Counted from the stretch's first letter, positions 1 through 8,988 are shown. The stretch: 64,000 nt of DNA from SFWF01 sp045537915 (GCA_045537915.1 JAZSQK010000065.1:25280-89279), one strand, 5' to 3'. Numbers and translations are program-made. Notes: a model not told the origin generated them from the sequence alone.

Positions 1-1100
1 AACGCAAAGGAATATGGATATAGCAACTGCGCAAACGCCCCTTATTACCGATATTTTGACCGTTTTAAAGCCTCTTGAAAAGATGACACCCGCCGTAATC
101 GAGCAAAGTATTGCGCCGATTACGAAGAAGACCCAGAATTCAAAGGAAGAAAAGCCTCGTCCTGTGAAAATATAGGCCAATAAGTATCCGCCTACAACCG
201 AAACCAAAAATGAGATTATATGGGGAACAAATCTGAAAGAATAGGCCTCCCCTGCAGTTTCGCTTTTGCGCACCTTGAAAAGCTTTGAAATCAGAAGGCC
301 TAAAACCGCTATCAGAATAAGGGTTATAGTAACCGTGATAAAGTTAAATTCCGAGCCTACCTTCCAAAAGTTTTCTCTAATAGGTGTTGCATAATTGTCG
401 GCTAACTGAGCCACCGTAACACCCGCAAAAATAAAGGGAGAAGTGTATCTGTAAGCAAGATAATTGTCATTCCAAACAACGCCGACAGCCATATTATCAA
501 GCCAGTTTATGCCTATGGTATAAATAATAGGTATAGCCGCCGTTACTGCGCCTATCGCAATTATAAAATCGACTACCGTTCCCGACAGAACCGCAAAAAC
601 CGAGGTGTATAGTGTGGATAAAAACAGCATCACAAGCATAGCGAAAAATGTCATAATTACTGTAGCCGTATCAACACCATCTATGTGCGGCATAAAGTTT
701 ATTATCGCCAGACTTGCAAAGCATATGACCATTGCAAATGCTGCGCCTATAAATGACGGTATTACCCTCAAAAAGATAAGCTGATTTCTGGTAAGCGGCA
801 GAGCGTGAAAAACATCTCCCGCCTTTTTTGAATTAAGGAAATTCAGATTAACGGTAGTTAGCAAAACCATCAGTGCGAGTGATATTATAAAAATAGCAAG
901 TGAAAAGCCTACAAAATAATCCTGCATATTAACCGATCTGCTATATTCCAACCTCGTGCTTATTTCATTAAGCAGTACTCCGGGGCATACCAGCAGACTA
1001 AAGGCAGTTACAAGCAGGGTTAACGGCGTCTGCTTTTTAAGGGTGAACAGGAAAAAGTTTGACGGTGGACAAAACTTATTTAAGGATCTTTTTAACATCA
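1..1100 (-). CDS. ABC-2 type transporter permease (3' end outside window)
   Basis: This is the membrane subunit of the ABC exporter whose ATPase lies directly upstream. The reading frame stays open from the start to the window edge, about 366 codons. It begins with two adjacent ATG codons at 1100 and 1097, preceded by GGAGG at a good distance. Hydrophobic segments lie at about residues 25-48 and 65-90. Between later segments sits the stretch SKKAGDVFHALPLTRNQLI, which is typical of clostridial ABC-2 permeases paired with YtrB-like ATPases. The start overlaps the end of the ATPase gene by 25 nt, so the two are translationally coupled. The substrate is unknown; in YtrA-controlled operons it is often a cell-envelope stressor, which is inference here. 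Confidence 0.85.
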
Positions 1101-1975
1101 TAACCCTCTGCCTCCATTTCATAAATAAACAGTTCTTCAAGACTGGGTTCAATAGCCTCAGCAAAAATAGGTTCAAGAGAATTTATTCTCTCCATTATTT
1201 CCTCAAGCTCCCCTTTTACAACCATTTGTATCAGTGAACCGGTCTTTTCAGCCTTCATAATATTAAGACCGTTAAACTTAATTTCAGGCGGTAACAGCTT
1301 AAACGCTGCCTGAATTTTATGTGTGTTTCCTCTTATCTTCTCAAGCCCGTCATTAAAGACTATCTTCCCCTTGTGTATCAGCGCAACATGGTCACACAGA
1401 TCCTCAAGTTCTCTCAGATTATGAGAAGATATTATTGCCGTCATCCCGCTGTTTTCAATTCCTTCAATAAGGAGGTTTTTAAGAACATTTCGCATTACAG
1501 GATCAAGTCCGTCAAAAGCCTCATCAAGCAGTAAATATTTAGGGTTTGTAGAGAGGGCCAGTATAAGCGCCGCCTGTCGTTGCATACCCTTTGACATATT
1601 CTCTATTTTGGCCGAATTATCAAGAGGAAATACCGAGGAAAGATAATCAAAACGCTCTCTGCTGAAGGACGAATACATACCCTCGTAAAAATTTGCCATT
1701 TCCTTTAAGTTTGCGCTTTTGAAAAAGTGAGGAAGGTCAGCAAGAAAGAATATCTTCGATTTGATTTCGGAATTATTCCAAACGCTGTAATTATCTACCG
1801 CTATTGTGCCGCCATCGGCATAATAAACTCCCGCAATTATGCGCAGAAGTGTGGATTTTCCCGAGCCGTTTGAACCCACAAGGCCGTATATGCAACCCTC
1901 TTTTATTTCCAGATTAAGCTTATCAAGGGCGCAAAAATCGCCGAATTTTTTTGTTAAATCAACAATTTTAATCAT
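1076..1975 (-). CDS. ABC transporter ATP-binding protein (YtrB-like)
   Basis: This is the ATPase subunit of an ABC-2 exporter, 299 aa. Walker A (GSNGSGKST) is near residue 36, a degenerate signature (NMSKGMQRQ) near 135, and Walker B (YLLLDEAFDGLD) follows it. An ATG 15 nt further upstream is in frame, but its sequence contains the GGAGGT ribosome-binding site of the ATG at 1975, so the shorter start is chosen. The start overlaps the end of the GntR gene by 8 nt and the end overlaps the permease start. The SKGM variant of the signature is usual in the YtrB and bacitracin-type subfamily. The transported compound cannot be told. Confidence 0.92.
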   Translation of the reverse strand: MIKIVDLTKKFGDFCALDKLNLEIKEGCIYGLVGSNGSGKSTLLRIIAGVYYADGGTIAVDNYSVWNNSEIKSKIFFLADLPHFFKSANLKEMANFYEGMYSSFSRERFDYLSSVFPLDNSAKIENMSKGMQRQAALILALSTNPKYLLLDEAFDGLDPVMRNVLKNLLIEGIENSGMTAIISSHNLRELEDLCDHVALIHKGKIVFNDGLEKIRGNTHKIQAAFKLLPPEIKFNGLNIMKAEKTGSLIQMVVKGELEEIMERINSLEPIFAEAIEPSLEELFIYEMEAEGYDVKKILK

Positions 1976-2351
1976 TCTTCTGACCTCCATTTAAAAGCGA
2001 GTCAATTATGTCATGCAACTGACTGCCGCTAAGTCCAGTCCGCACAGCATCCTCTGCCGCTTTTTTAAATTCATCTGCGGCGGCCGCCAGAACTGCAGCC
2101 GTTGCTGTTTCATCCCCCGATATGAAGGAGCCTTTTCCCGAGACCGAATAAATTACCCCGCTTGTTTCAAGTATGGCGTATGCCTTCTGAACGGTATTGG
2201 GATTTATATTCATCTGACCTGCCAAACTTCTGACACTTGGAAGCTTATCTCCGTCTTTAAGTACTCCCACCGCCTTAAGTCTTATGACCGAATTGACGAT
2301 CTGGTCATATATCGGTACTCGGCTTCTGTAGTCTATAGTAAACACCGGCAT
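1968..2351 (-). CDS. GntR-family transcriptional regulator, YtrA subfamily
   Basis: This 127-aa protein has an N-terminal winged helix-turn-helix (residues about 10-75, including DGDKLPSVRSLAGQMNINPN) and a short helical C-terminal tail for dimerisation. It lacks the large effector domain of FadR or HutC types, and that length is diagnostic of the YtrA subfamily. It is first in an operon with an ABC ATPase and permease. A palindrome lies just downstream of its -10 box (see 2377-2403), so it probably represses its own operon until an envelope-active compound appears. The inducer is not evident. Confidence 0.92.
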   Translation of the reverse strand: MPVFTIDYRSRVPIYDQIVNSVIRLKAVGVLKDGDKLPSVRSLAGQMNINPNTVQKAYAILETSGVIYSVSGKGSFISGDETATAAVLAAAADEFKKAAEDAVRTGLSGSQLHDIIDSLLNGGQKND

Positions 2352-2376
2352 TCTCCCTTCTTAAGAATTGTGGCCC

Positions 2377-2434
2377 AACCGTACTATAACGATTAGTACA
2401 GTTATATAATACACTCTCCCCTACAGATTGTCAA
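2377..2434 (-). promoter_or_regulatory. Promoter and palindromic operator of the GntR-ABC operon
   Basis: Read on the minus strand, TTGACA (2429-2434) is followed after 17 nt by TATTAT (2406-2411). A dyad immediately downstream has arms AACTGTACTA (2403-2394) and TAGTACGGTT (2386-2377) separated by 7 nt; the arms match at 9 of 10 positions. Its location at the transcription start suits repression by the GntR protein encoded first in the operon. Confidence 0.75.
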
Positions 2435-2452
2435 GTAAAACTTTTATGGGGC

Positions 2453-2484
2453 AAAAAAAGACAGAGGATTTTTACTCCCCTGTC
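2453..2484 (-). terminator. Terminator after the Na/Pi transporter gene
   Basis: On the minus strand GACAGGGGA pairs with TCCTCTGTC across a 7-nt loop (one G-U pair), followed by seven T residues. It lies 8 nt past the stop codon at 2493. Confidence 0.85.
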
Positions 2485-2492
2485 CTTTGCTT

Positions 2493-4247
2493 TTATTCAG
2501 ATATACCGTACTTCTTGCTGTAGAAGTTGAAGTAATCGTTAAAGACCTTTTCGTTTCCGCCTTTAACGGTACGGAGGTATTTATGAATATCCATTTGATT
2601 ATGAGAAAGTTCTAAAATGCAACCCGCTATGTTTGAACAATGGTCGGATACTCGCTCAAGGTCGGTAAGCATATCGGACATCACAAATCCCAGTTCAATA
2701 GTACATTCGCCCTTTTGAAGTCTTTTAATATGAGCGCTCTTAATATTATCCTTCAAGGCGTCGACCACCTGCTCTAACGGCTCTACCTTAACTGCGCTTT
2801 CAAGACTGCCATTAACAAACGCATCCTTTGCCAGTTCTACTATCTCGTCAACTGCGCTGATAAGTGCAGAAAGGTCGCTTTTTGCCGAGCCTGAAAAATT
2901 GAGCTTTTTAGAATATATTTCTTCTGCCGATGCGGCAATATTTACGGCGTGATCCGAAATTCTCTCAAAATCTCCTATAATATGAAGAAGCTGAGCTGTT
3001 TCAACATTGTCCTCGTCGGTCAGTTCGCAAGCGGACACCTTTACAAGATATGAACCAAGCTTATCTTCATACTTATCAACCTTATCCTCAAGGCCCTTAA
3101 CCTCTTCAAAGCCGTTATCAGAATAATCTCCAAGCAGCAGAAGAGATTTATGAAATGCCGACACTGATATACCTGCCATTGTTTCTGCAACTGCCCTGGA
3201 GCGCTCAACAGCAACGGAAGATGTTGCGAGCAGACGGTCATCAAGCATCTCATACTGTTCTTTTTCTTTTGTATCCCTGACTGTAAGTGTTGCGAGGTTT
3301 GCAAGGAGTTTTGTGAAAGGCATCCAAAGAACTGTACACAGGATGTTAAAGCTTGAGTGAACAACCGCTATTCCAAACTCATCTATCTGCATCGTATCAA
3401 TAAAATAGAGCTTGAAAACTGGCTTTGCAATAGTAAAAAATATAAGTAAAACAACAGTTCCTATTATGTTAAAATACAAATGCACAAAGGCGGTTCTTTT
3501 TGCATTCTTGTTGGCTCCGAAGGATGCCAGAAGGGCAGTGACACAGGTGCCGATATTCTGTCCCATAATTATCGGTACTGCCGCCCCGAACTTTACGGCT
3601 CCTGTGCTGGATAAGGCCTGCAGTATACCGACCGATGCTGAAGAGCTTTGAATAATCGCAGTAAGTACCGCTCCTGCGAGAACGCCTAAAATCGGGTTTG
3701 TGAATAAGGTTAGAATGTTTGTAAACTCAGGAACATCCTTGAGCCCTGCAACCGCATTCGACATAAGCTCCATTCCTGTCATTAGGGTTGCAAAGCCTAA
3801 AAGAATAACCGCAGTGTCCTTCTTTTTATTACTCTTCGAGAACAACGTAATAGCTATTCCGATAAGAGCCAGTACAGGTACAAACGAATCAGGCTTGAAC
3901 ATTTCGACATACCAAGCACCTCCGTCGATGCCCGTAAGGCTTAAAATCCAAGCGGTAATGGTTGTTCCGATGTTAGCGCCCATAATAATTCCAATAGACT
4001 GACTGAGTGTCATAACACCCGAGTTGACAAAGCCGACCACCATTACGGTCGTTGCCGATGACGACTGAATAACAGCAGTTACAACCATTCCAAGCAAAAA
4101 TCCCTTAAAGGTATTTCCGGTCATTTTTTCAAGGATTGTCTTAAGGCCGCTTCCCGCCTTTTTCTCCAGTGCATTGCCCATAAGCTGCATTCCAAAGAGG
4201 AAAAGGGCCAGTCCGCCTATTAAAGAAAGAATGTCTTTTATTCCCAT
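2493..4247 (-). CDS. Na+/phosphate cotransporter with C-terminal PhoU-like domain
   Basis: This 584-aa membrane protein imports or balances inorganic phosphate with sodium. The N-terminal half (residues about 1-310) is strongly hydrophobic and carries the two inverted repeats of the family, each with the QSSSA signature (VIQSSSATTVMVVGF and IIQSSSASVGIL). The remainder is soluble and made of PhoU-type helices (about 345-560), as in the YjbB/NptA group. It follows the HD hydrolase gene by 18 nt and ends at a terminator, so the two form one transcript. Whether the PhoU domain senses phosphate or tunes transport is not known from sequence. Confidence 0.92.
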   Translation of the reverse strand: MGIKDILSLIGGLALFLFGMQLMGNALEKKAGSGLKTILEKMTGNTFKGFLLGMVVTAVIQSSSATTVMVVGFVNSGVMTLSQSIGIIMGANIGTTITAWILSLTGIDGGAWYVEMFKPDSFVPVLALIGIAITLFSKSNKKKDTAVILLGFATLMTGMELMSNAVAGLKDVPEFTNILTLFTNPILGVLAGAVLTAIIQSSSASVGILQALSSTGAVKFGAAVPIIMGQNIGTCVTALLASFGANKNAKRTAFVHLYFNIIGTVVLLIFFTIAKPVFKLYFIDTMQIDEFGIAVVHSSFNILCTVLWMPFTKLLANLATLTVRDTKEKEQYEMLDDRLLATSSVAVERSRAVAETMAGISVSAFHKSLLLLGDYSDNGFEEVKGLEDKVDKYEDKLGSYLVKVSACELTDEDNVETAQLLHIIGDFERISDHAVNIAASAEEIYSKKLNFSGSAKSDLSALISAVDEIVELAKDAFVNGSLESAVKVEPLEQVVDALKDNIKSAHIKRLQKGECTIELGFVMSDMLTDLERVSDHCSNIAGCILELSHNQMDIHKYLRTVKGGNEKVFNDYFNFYSKKYGISE

Positions 4248-4265
4248 TATGTCTCCTTTTAAGCC

Positions 4266-4925
4266 TTACAACAATGTTTGTTCATTTATTACCAATTTGA
4301 ATTTAAGCCCAAGCTTTTCAGCCGCCTTTCTGCAAAGGACCATTCGACCGATAAATATTTCAAAATAATCCATAACCGAGCTTATACTAGTATCTATCCT
4401 AAGGTTAAGGGTTATTTCTTTATTATCGTCACTGACAACAAGCTCGGAGCTTTCTACCGAATAGTTTACTCTATCGTGAATGTCAAAGGTTGACATATCC
4501 TCATTACGTACACGGCTGCGTCTTACATCGCTCTTATCCCCTAAAATCAGCGCCGCCGCAATAGGATTGACAGGTATTCCCGTTCCCTCGTCATGATTTC
4601 CGATAGCGGTCACGATAGTTGCATTTTCCTTTGCGGAAAATCCCAGATTATCAAGAATTCTGAAGGCCATAACTGCTCCGCTCTGGGAGTGATCGATACG
4701 GTTTATGAGGTTTCCTATATCGTGAAGATGACCGGCGATTTTCGCAAGTTCTATCTCTCTGGCAGGATATCCTAATCTGGTAAGTATATATGCCGCTGTT
4801 TCGGAAACCTTCGTTACATGAGCGAAGCTATGTTCTGTAAAGCCCAGAACCCGAAGGGATTCATCGGCAAGTGTGATGTAGGTTTTTATGTCGGGGTTTT
4901 CTTTTATTTTCTCGTATGATAACAT
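4266..4925 (-). CDS. HD-domain phosphohydrolase
   Basis: This 219-aa soluble protein has an HD metal site: His in EHSFAHV, the HD pair in GHLHDIGN, a further conserved histidine in RIDHS, and NHDEG later. Such proteins hydrolyse nucleotides or other phosphoesters; the substrate is unknown. An in-frame ATG at 5090 would add 55 residues encoded by a foldback repeat. The start at 4925 is preferred because it has AAGGAG seven nucleotides upstream and begins with the conserved domain. It is co-transcribed with the Na/Pi transporter, which may hint at phosphate-linked regulation. Confidence 0.85.
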   Translation of the reverse strand: MLSYEKIKENPDIKTYITLADESLRVLGFTEHSFAHVTKVSETAAYILTRLGYPAREIELAKIAGHLHDIGNLINRIDHSQSGAVMAFRILDNLGFSAKENATIVTAIGNHDEGTGIPVNPIAAALILGDKSDVRRSRVRNEDMSTFDIHDRVNYSVESSELVVSDDNKEITLNLRIDTSISSVMDYFEIFIGRMVLCRKAAEKLGLKFKLVINEQTLL

Positions 4926-4945
4926 ATTTTCTCCTTTTTTGTGTC

Positions 4946-5221
4946 TTAAGCTGAGAAGGAGTATCCGAACCCGATTTTCGCGAGCCGATTTCTCCCTCAG
5001 CTTTGTTAAAATACTCGCAAATACGAAAGTATTCGCTGTGTTTTTGCCTCGCCGATGAAAAAATCGGCTACGAGAAAATTCTACGACCATAAAGTCGCGG
5101 AATTTTGTGTAATATGTGGTGCGGAGAAGTCCGTAAGGCTAACGCCTGCGGGCGACGACAAGCCGCATAGTGCCGAAATTCCGCACTTAAAGGCGGGTTC
5201 GGATACTCCTTCTCAGCTTAA
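4946..5221. mobile_element. 276-bp foldback (MITE-like) element with 28-bp perfect terminal inverted repeats
   Basis: The ends are exact inverted copies of each other over 28 bp: 4946-4973 begins TTAAGCTGAGAAGGAG and 5194-5221 ends CTCCTTCTCAGCTTAA. Inside are several hairpins: GCCGAT/ATCGGC near 5029-5074, AAAATTC/GAATTTT near 5076-5106, GTATTC/GAATAC-type pairing near 5016-5036, and GTGCGGA/TCCGCAC between about 5119 and 5186. No transposase is encoded. The right end merges with the T-tract of the pckG terminator, and the left end stops 8 bp before the ribosome-binding site of the HD gene. It accounts for nearly all of the gene-free stretch 4926-5263. Confidence 0.75.
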
Positions 5222-5255
5222 AAAAATGCTTCATCCAAAACAAGATGAAGCATTT
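5218..5255 (-). terminator. Terminator of pckG
   Basis: On the minus strand AAATGCTTCATC pairs exactly with GATGAAGCATTT over an 8-nt loop, followed by TTT and the TTAA end of the foldback element. It lies 8 nt after the stop codon. Confidence 0.88.
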
Positions 5256-5263
5256 AAAATCAT

Positions 5264-7042
5264 TTATTTAAGAGCAGCCTTAAGATTATCAAGCTGAACA
5301 CGAAGCTCGTTCGGTAACTTGTCGCCGAACTTCTTGTAATGTTCTTCAATCTCAGCGGCTTCCTTTGTCCATACATCCTTATCAACGGTAAGAATATCCT
5401 TAAGGGTATCCATATCCATATCAAGATCGGTAAGATCAATATCTTCAGGCTTCGGAACATAACCGATAGCCGTCTCGGTAGCGTCTGCCTTTCCTTCGCA
5501 GCGGTCAATAATCCAGTTAAGAACACGCATATTATCGCCAAATCCGGGCCAGATGAAGTTTCCTTCATCATCGGTTCTGAACCAGTTAACATTGAATATC
5601 TTGGGAGCCTTGTCACCAAGCTTTTTGCCCATCTCGAGCCAATGCTTGAAATAATCGCCCATATGGTATCCACAGAAGGGCAACATAGCCATAGGATCAC
5701 GGCGAACAACACCTACTGCTCCGGCAGCTGCAGCGGTTGTTTCAGAAGCCATAGCAGAACCGACAAATACACCGTTCTCCCAACTCTTTGACTGGTATAC
5801 AAGGGGTGCGCACTTTGCACGGCGACCTCCGAATACGATGGCCGAAATGCGAACTCCCTGTCCCTTATTAAACTCATCAGAAATACAGGGGCAGTTTTCT
5901 GCAGGTGCAGTGAAACGGGAGTTGGGATGGGCAGCGCAGGTGGATTTATCTGCCTTGTTAAACTTGGCAGGATCCCAGGGATTGCCCTTCCAATCAAGTG
6001 CATTCTCGGGGAGATTTTTATTAAGTCCCTCCCACCAAACAGTATTGTCGTTCTTATCAAGAGCCACGTTTGTGAAGATTGTATTCTTCTTTGTAGACTC
6101 AAGAGCATTGAAGTTAGAATGTTCGTTGGTTCCGGGAGCAACGCCGAAGAAGCCGTTCTCGGGGTTAATGGCATAGAGATATCCGTCAGGTCCTATGCGC
6201 ATCCAGGAAATATCGTCTCCGACAGTCCAGATCTTGTAGCCTTTTTTGCGAAGATACTCGGGAGGAATGAGCATAGCAAGATTGGTCTTTCCGCAGGCAG
6301 ACGGGAATGCAGCAGCAATGTACTTAACCTCACCCTTAGGATTCTGAAGTCCAAGTATAAGCATATGCTCAGCCATCCAACCCTCTTTCCAGCCCTGGAA
6401 GGATGCAATACGAAGGGCAAAGCACTTCTTACCGAGAAGAACATTTCCGCCGTAACCCGAGTTTACAGAAATAATGGTGTTATCTTCAGGGAAGTGGCAG
6501 ATATAACGGTTTTCGGGATCAACATCACAGCGTGAATGAAGTCCACGTACCCAGTCATTCGAATCGCCGAGAACCTCGAGCACCTTTGAAGATACACGAG
6601 TCATAATAAGCATATTGAGAACGACGTAAACCGAATCGGTAATCTCAATACCAATCTTTGCAAGGGGTGAGCCTATGGGGCCCATAGAATAAGGAATGAT
6701 ATACATTGTGCGGCCCTTATAGCTGCCTCTTGCTATTTTATAAAGTTTATCATACATCTCCTTGGGATCGCACCAGTTGTTTGTCGGTCCCGCAGTTTCC
6801 TTATCTGCAGTACAAATAAAGGTGCGGTCTTCAACACGGGCAACGTCGTTAGGATTTGTGCGGTGAAGGTAACATCCGGGAAGCTTTTCCTGATTGAGTT
6901 CAAAAAGCTCTCCTAATTTTACTGCTTCACGACGAAGCTCCTCTCGCTGCTCATCGCTGCCGTCTACCCAAACGGTCTTGTCGGGAGAAAGCAGTTCTTT
7001 CATCTCCTCAAGCCATTTTAATACTGTAGCGTTGTTTGTCAT
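5264..7042 (-). CDS. pckG: Phosphoenolpyruvate carboxykinase (GTP)
   Basis: This 592-aa enzyme interconverts oxaloacetate plus GTP with phosphoenolpyruvate, CO2 and GDP. Length and motifs fit the GTP-type family: the phosphate loop in AFPSACGKTNLAML, the metal-binding DDISWMR, and IPYSMGPIGSP in the substrate domain. The ATG at 7042 has AAGGAG upstream. It is a single-gene transcript with its own promoter and terminator. In fermenting anaerobes this enzyme often runs toward oxaloacetate to feed succinate or amino acid synthesis; the direction here is inference. Confidence 0.96.
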   Translation of the reverse strand: MTNNATVLKWLEEMKELLSPDKTVWVDGSDEQREELRREAVKLGELFELNQEKLPGCYLHRTNPNDVARVEDRTFICTADKETAGPTNNWCDPKEMYDKLYKIARGSYKGRTMYIIPYSMGPIGSPLAKIGIEITDSVYVVLNMLIMTRVSSKVLEVLGDSNDWVRGLHSRCDVDPENRYICHFPEDNTIISVNSGYGGNVLLGKKCFALRIASFQGWKEGWMAEHMLILGLQNPKGEVKYIAAAFPSACGKTNLAMLIPPEYLRKKGYKIWTVGDDISWMRIGPDGYLYAINPENGFFGVAPGTNEHSNFNALESTKKNTIFTNVALDKNDNTVWWEGLNKNLPENALDWKGNPWDPAKFNKADKSTCAAHPNSRFTAPAENCPCISDEFNKGQGVRISAIVFGGRRAKCAPLVYQSKSWENGVFVGSAMASETTAAAAGAVGVVRRDPMAMLPFCGYHMGDYFKHWLEMGKKLGDKAPKIFNVNWFRTDDEGNFIWPGFGDNMRVLNWIIDRCEGKADATETAIGYVPKPEDIDLTDLDMDMDTLKDILTVDKDVWTKEAAEIEEHYKKFGDKLPNELRVQLDNLKAALK

Positions 7043-7105
7043 TATTTATTCTCCTTTTTAGACAATTATAAATCAGCTCTTTAAAAGCCAATTTACACCA
7101 ATTAC

Positions 7106-7134
7106 ATTATAACTATTATTTGCCATAAAATCAA
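7106..7134 (-). promoter_or_regulatory. Promoter of pckG
   Basis: On the minus strand TTGATT (7134-7129) and TATAAT (7111-7106) are separated by exactly 17 nt. The predicted start leaves a leader of about 55 nt. Confidence 0.65.
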
Positions 7135-7174
7135 TAAAATTTAACACAAATTTAAGATTTGTTCAAAAAAGCAC

Positions 7175-7217
7175 AAAAAAGCGCCGTCGAACCATTCAAT
7201 TTTGGTTTCAACGACGC
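7175..7217 (-). terminator. Terminator after the S24/S26-like peptidase gene
   Basis: A long stem (7204-7217 with 7181-7193, G-U pairs and one bulge) is followed on the minus strand by six T residues. A T-run on the other side could make it work in both directions. Confidence 0.8.
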
Positions 7218-7222
7218 ATTTT

Positions 7223-7666
7223 TTAATCTTTTCTTTTTAAGATGCTTTTGATTTTGTTTTTGATTCTTTGGCGTGATATATAGGCTACCCGTTTTTTTAC
7301 ATATTTGATATATTCGGGATTATCCAAAGGAACAAATTTATTTTCACGGTACAGACCGACGACCTTTGCGAGAAGCTGTTCCTCCTTTATCCCCCTTTCA
7401 TACCAGAACTGTCCATCGCCGCACATTATGTATCCGTCATCGTTCTTTCCGACCATTCTGTGCAACACAAAGTTGCCGTCATCTCTGCGGTAAAGCAATA
7501 TATCATATTTTTTCACATCCGCCACCTTAGAAAAAACAACCGAGTCCTTGCCCTGCCTTATTAGCGGGAGCATACTTATGCCTTTAGGATAAAAACGGAA
7601 ACATCCTCCGTTCTTTATCCCCTCTTCTATTAAGGGAAAAATGTCTTTCATTAAAAATTCATCCAT
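7223..7666 (-). CDS. S24/S26-family (signal peptidase-like) protein
   Basis: This 147-aa protein has the nucleophile motif GISMLP (Ser31). Where signal peptidase I has its catalytic lysine it reads FVLHRMVG (His69), a Ser-His arrangement as in archaeal and ER-type enzymes. No hydrophobic membrane anchor is visible, and the C-terminus is lysine/arginine rich. It stands alone between its own promoter and terminator, divergent from the DUF815 gene. Relatives are often found near small secreted-peptide systems, but no candidate substrate gene is adjacent. The biological role is unknown. Confidence 0.75.
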   Translation of the reverse strand: MDEFLMKDIFPLIEEGIKNGGCFRFYPKGISMLPLIRQGKDSVVFSKVADVKKYDILLYRRDDGNFVLHRMVGKNDDGYIMCGDGQFWYERGIKEEQLLAKVVGLYRENKFVPLDNPEYIKYVKKRVAYISRQRIKNKIKSILKRKD

Positions 7667-7709
7667 ATTTTAAACCTCAATAATCATTATATTTATATAA
7701 TAATACAAA

Positions 7710-7738
7710 ATTTTAAAAAAATATATAAAAATTTTCAA
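7710..7738 (-). promoter_or_regulatory. Promoter of the S24/S26-like peptidase gene
   Basis: On the minus strand TTGAAA (7738-7733) and TAAAAT (7715-7710) are 17 nt apart in a very AT-rich divergent region. On the plus strand TACAAT (7747-7752) may be the -10 box for the DUF815 gene, without a convincing -35 box. Confidence 0.5.
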
Positions 7739-7786
7739 ATTTGTGATACAATATGAAATCATAAAAGAATTTAAAGGATTGATTAT

Positions 7787-8983
7787 ATGTATTTGTACGG
7801 AAAAAGTTGCGATTACGAGCTTTTGAAAGTTATAGAGGGAGATTTTTCAAAGCTTGATAAGCTTTTAAATTTTGCTGAGCAGCACTCGCTTTGCGGAAAT
7901 CTTCCAAGGCTCTATATCGCATATTTAATAATGATGGACGAAAACCCTTTTTCCCTCTCTCTTGAAAGGAACGATGGCAAAGGAAGTTCTGAGTTTTTTG
8001 CAAAAAAAGACCTTGAAGAGCTGCAAGATCTATTCTTTACAACACCTTCTCAAAAAGAGTTTTCTCCCCTTCTTAATTATTCTCCCATAAACTGTTGCGC
8101 AAGTAACGAGGATGCAAGAAAGGGTAAACTTATTACAAAATTTGCAGACGAGTTGTCAAGCACCTGTAATTTTGATGAATTTTATAATACCATTAAAGCT
8201 TTTTATAAAAACTACGGCGTAGGATTTTTTGGAATGAACAAGGCTTTTTATATGAAGGATGACGGAACTATTGTTCCTGTATCTCATATTAAAGACGCCT
8301 CCTTTGACCGCATAAAAGGCTATGAAGGCCAGAAGCAAAAGCTGATAATCAATACCGACGCATTTGTTAATGCAGACGGCGGTAACAATGTTCTTCTCTA
8401 TGGCGACAGCGGCACGGGAAAATCTACAAGCATCAAGGCCGTTCTTAATATGTTTTACGAAAAAGGCCTTCGTATGATACAGATTCAAAAGCATCAATTT
8501 GTACATTTAAGCGCCCTTTCTGAAACTCTTAAAACCAGAAACTATAAATTTGTTTTATATATGGACGACCTTTCGTTTGAAGATTTTGAAATAGAATACA
8601 AGTATCTTAAGGCGGCTATTGAGGGTGGCTTACAGGAAAAGCCCGAAAATGTACTTATATATGCTACTTCAAACCGCAGACATATTATCAAGGAAACCTT
8701 TGCCGACCGTGAGGGTGGCGGAGATGTCCACAGAAACGAATCCATTCAGGAGAAGATTTCTCTTTCAGAGCGTTTCGGTCTTATGATATACTATCCCAAG
8801 CCGACACAGCAGGAGTTCTTTGACATGACCCTCTATCTTGCCGAGCGTGAAGGTTTGGAGCTTGAAGAGGAGATAATCGTTGCCGAAGCTCGAAAATGGG
8901 GAGTTTCACACGGTGGTCTTTCGGGAAGAACCGCAGAGCAGTTTATTGCCTATCTCAAGGCAAACATAAATAAGGAACAGTAA
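7787..8983 (+). CDS. DUF815-family AAA+ ATPase
   Basis: This 398-aa cytoplasmic ATPase has Walker A (GDSGTGKST, residues 206-214) and Walker B (FVLYMDDLSFE, about 256-266), with a sensor region containing ATSNRRH. The C-terminus (GLSGRTAEQFI) is typical of the family. The N-terminal 170 residues are helical and specific to DUF815. The gene is monocistronic, ending at a bidirectional terminator. The function of DUF815 proteins is not established; they resemble the ATPase module of DnaA/IstB-like AAA+ proteins. Confidence 0.9.
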   Translation: MYLYGKSCDYELLKVIEGDFSKLDKLLNFAEQHSLCGNLPRLYIAYLIMMDENPFSLSLERNDGKGSSEFFAKKDLEELQDLFFTTPSQKEFSPLLNYSPINCCASNEDARKGKLITKFADELSSTCNFDEFYNTIKAFYKNYGVGFFGMNKAFYMKDDGTIVPVSHIKDASFDRIKGYEGQKQKLIINTDAFVNADGGNNVLLYGDSGTGKSTSIKAVLNMFYEKGLRMIQIQKHQFVHLSALSETLKTRNYKFVLYMDDLSFEDFEIEYKYLKAAIEGGLQEKPENVLIYATSNRRHIIKETFADREGGGDVHRNESIQEKISLSERFGLMIYYPKPTQQEFFDMTLYLAEREGLELEEEIIVAEARKWGVSHGGLSGRTAEQFIAYLKANINKEQ

Positions 8984-8988
8984 AAAAC

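Noticed and set aside
4926..5090. 55-residue N-terminal extension of the HD protein
   Set aside because: It is encoded by the foldback element; the start at 4925 has a ribosome-binding site and matches the domain boundary.
5055..5297. 80-codon plus-strand frame (start MKKSATRKFYDH)
   Set aside because: It lies almost wholly in the foldback element and pckG terminator, has no ribosome-binding site and resembles no protein family; the inverted repeats explain the sequence.
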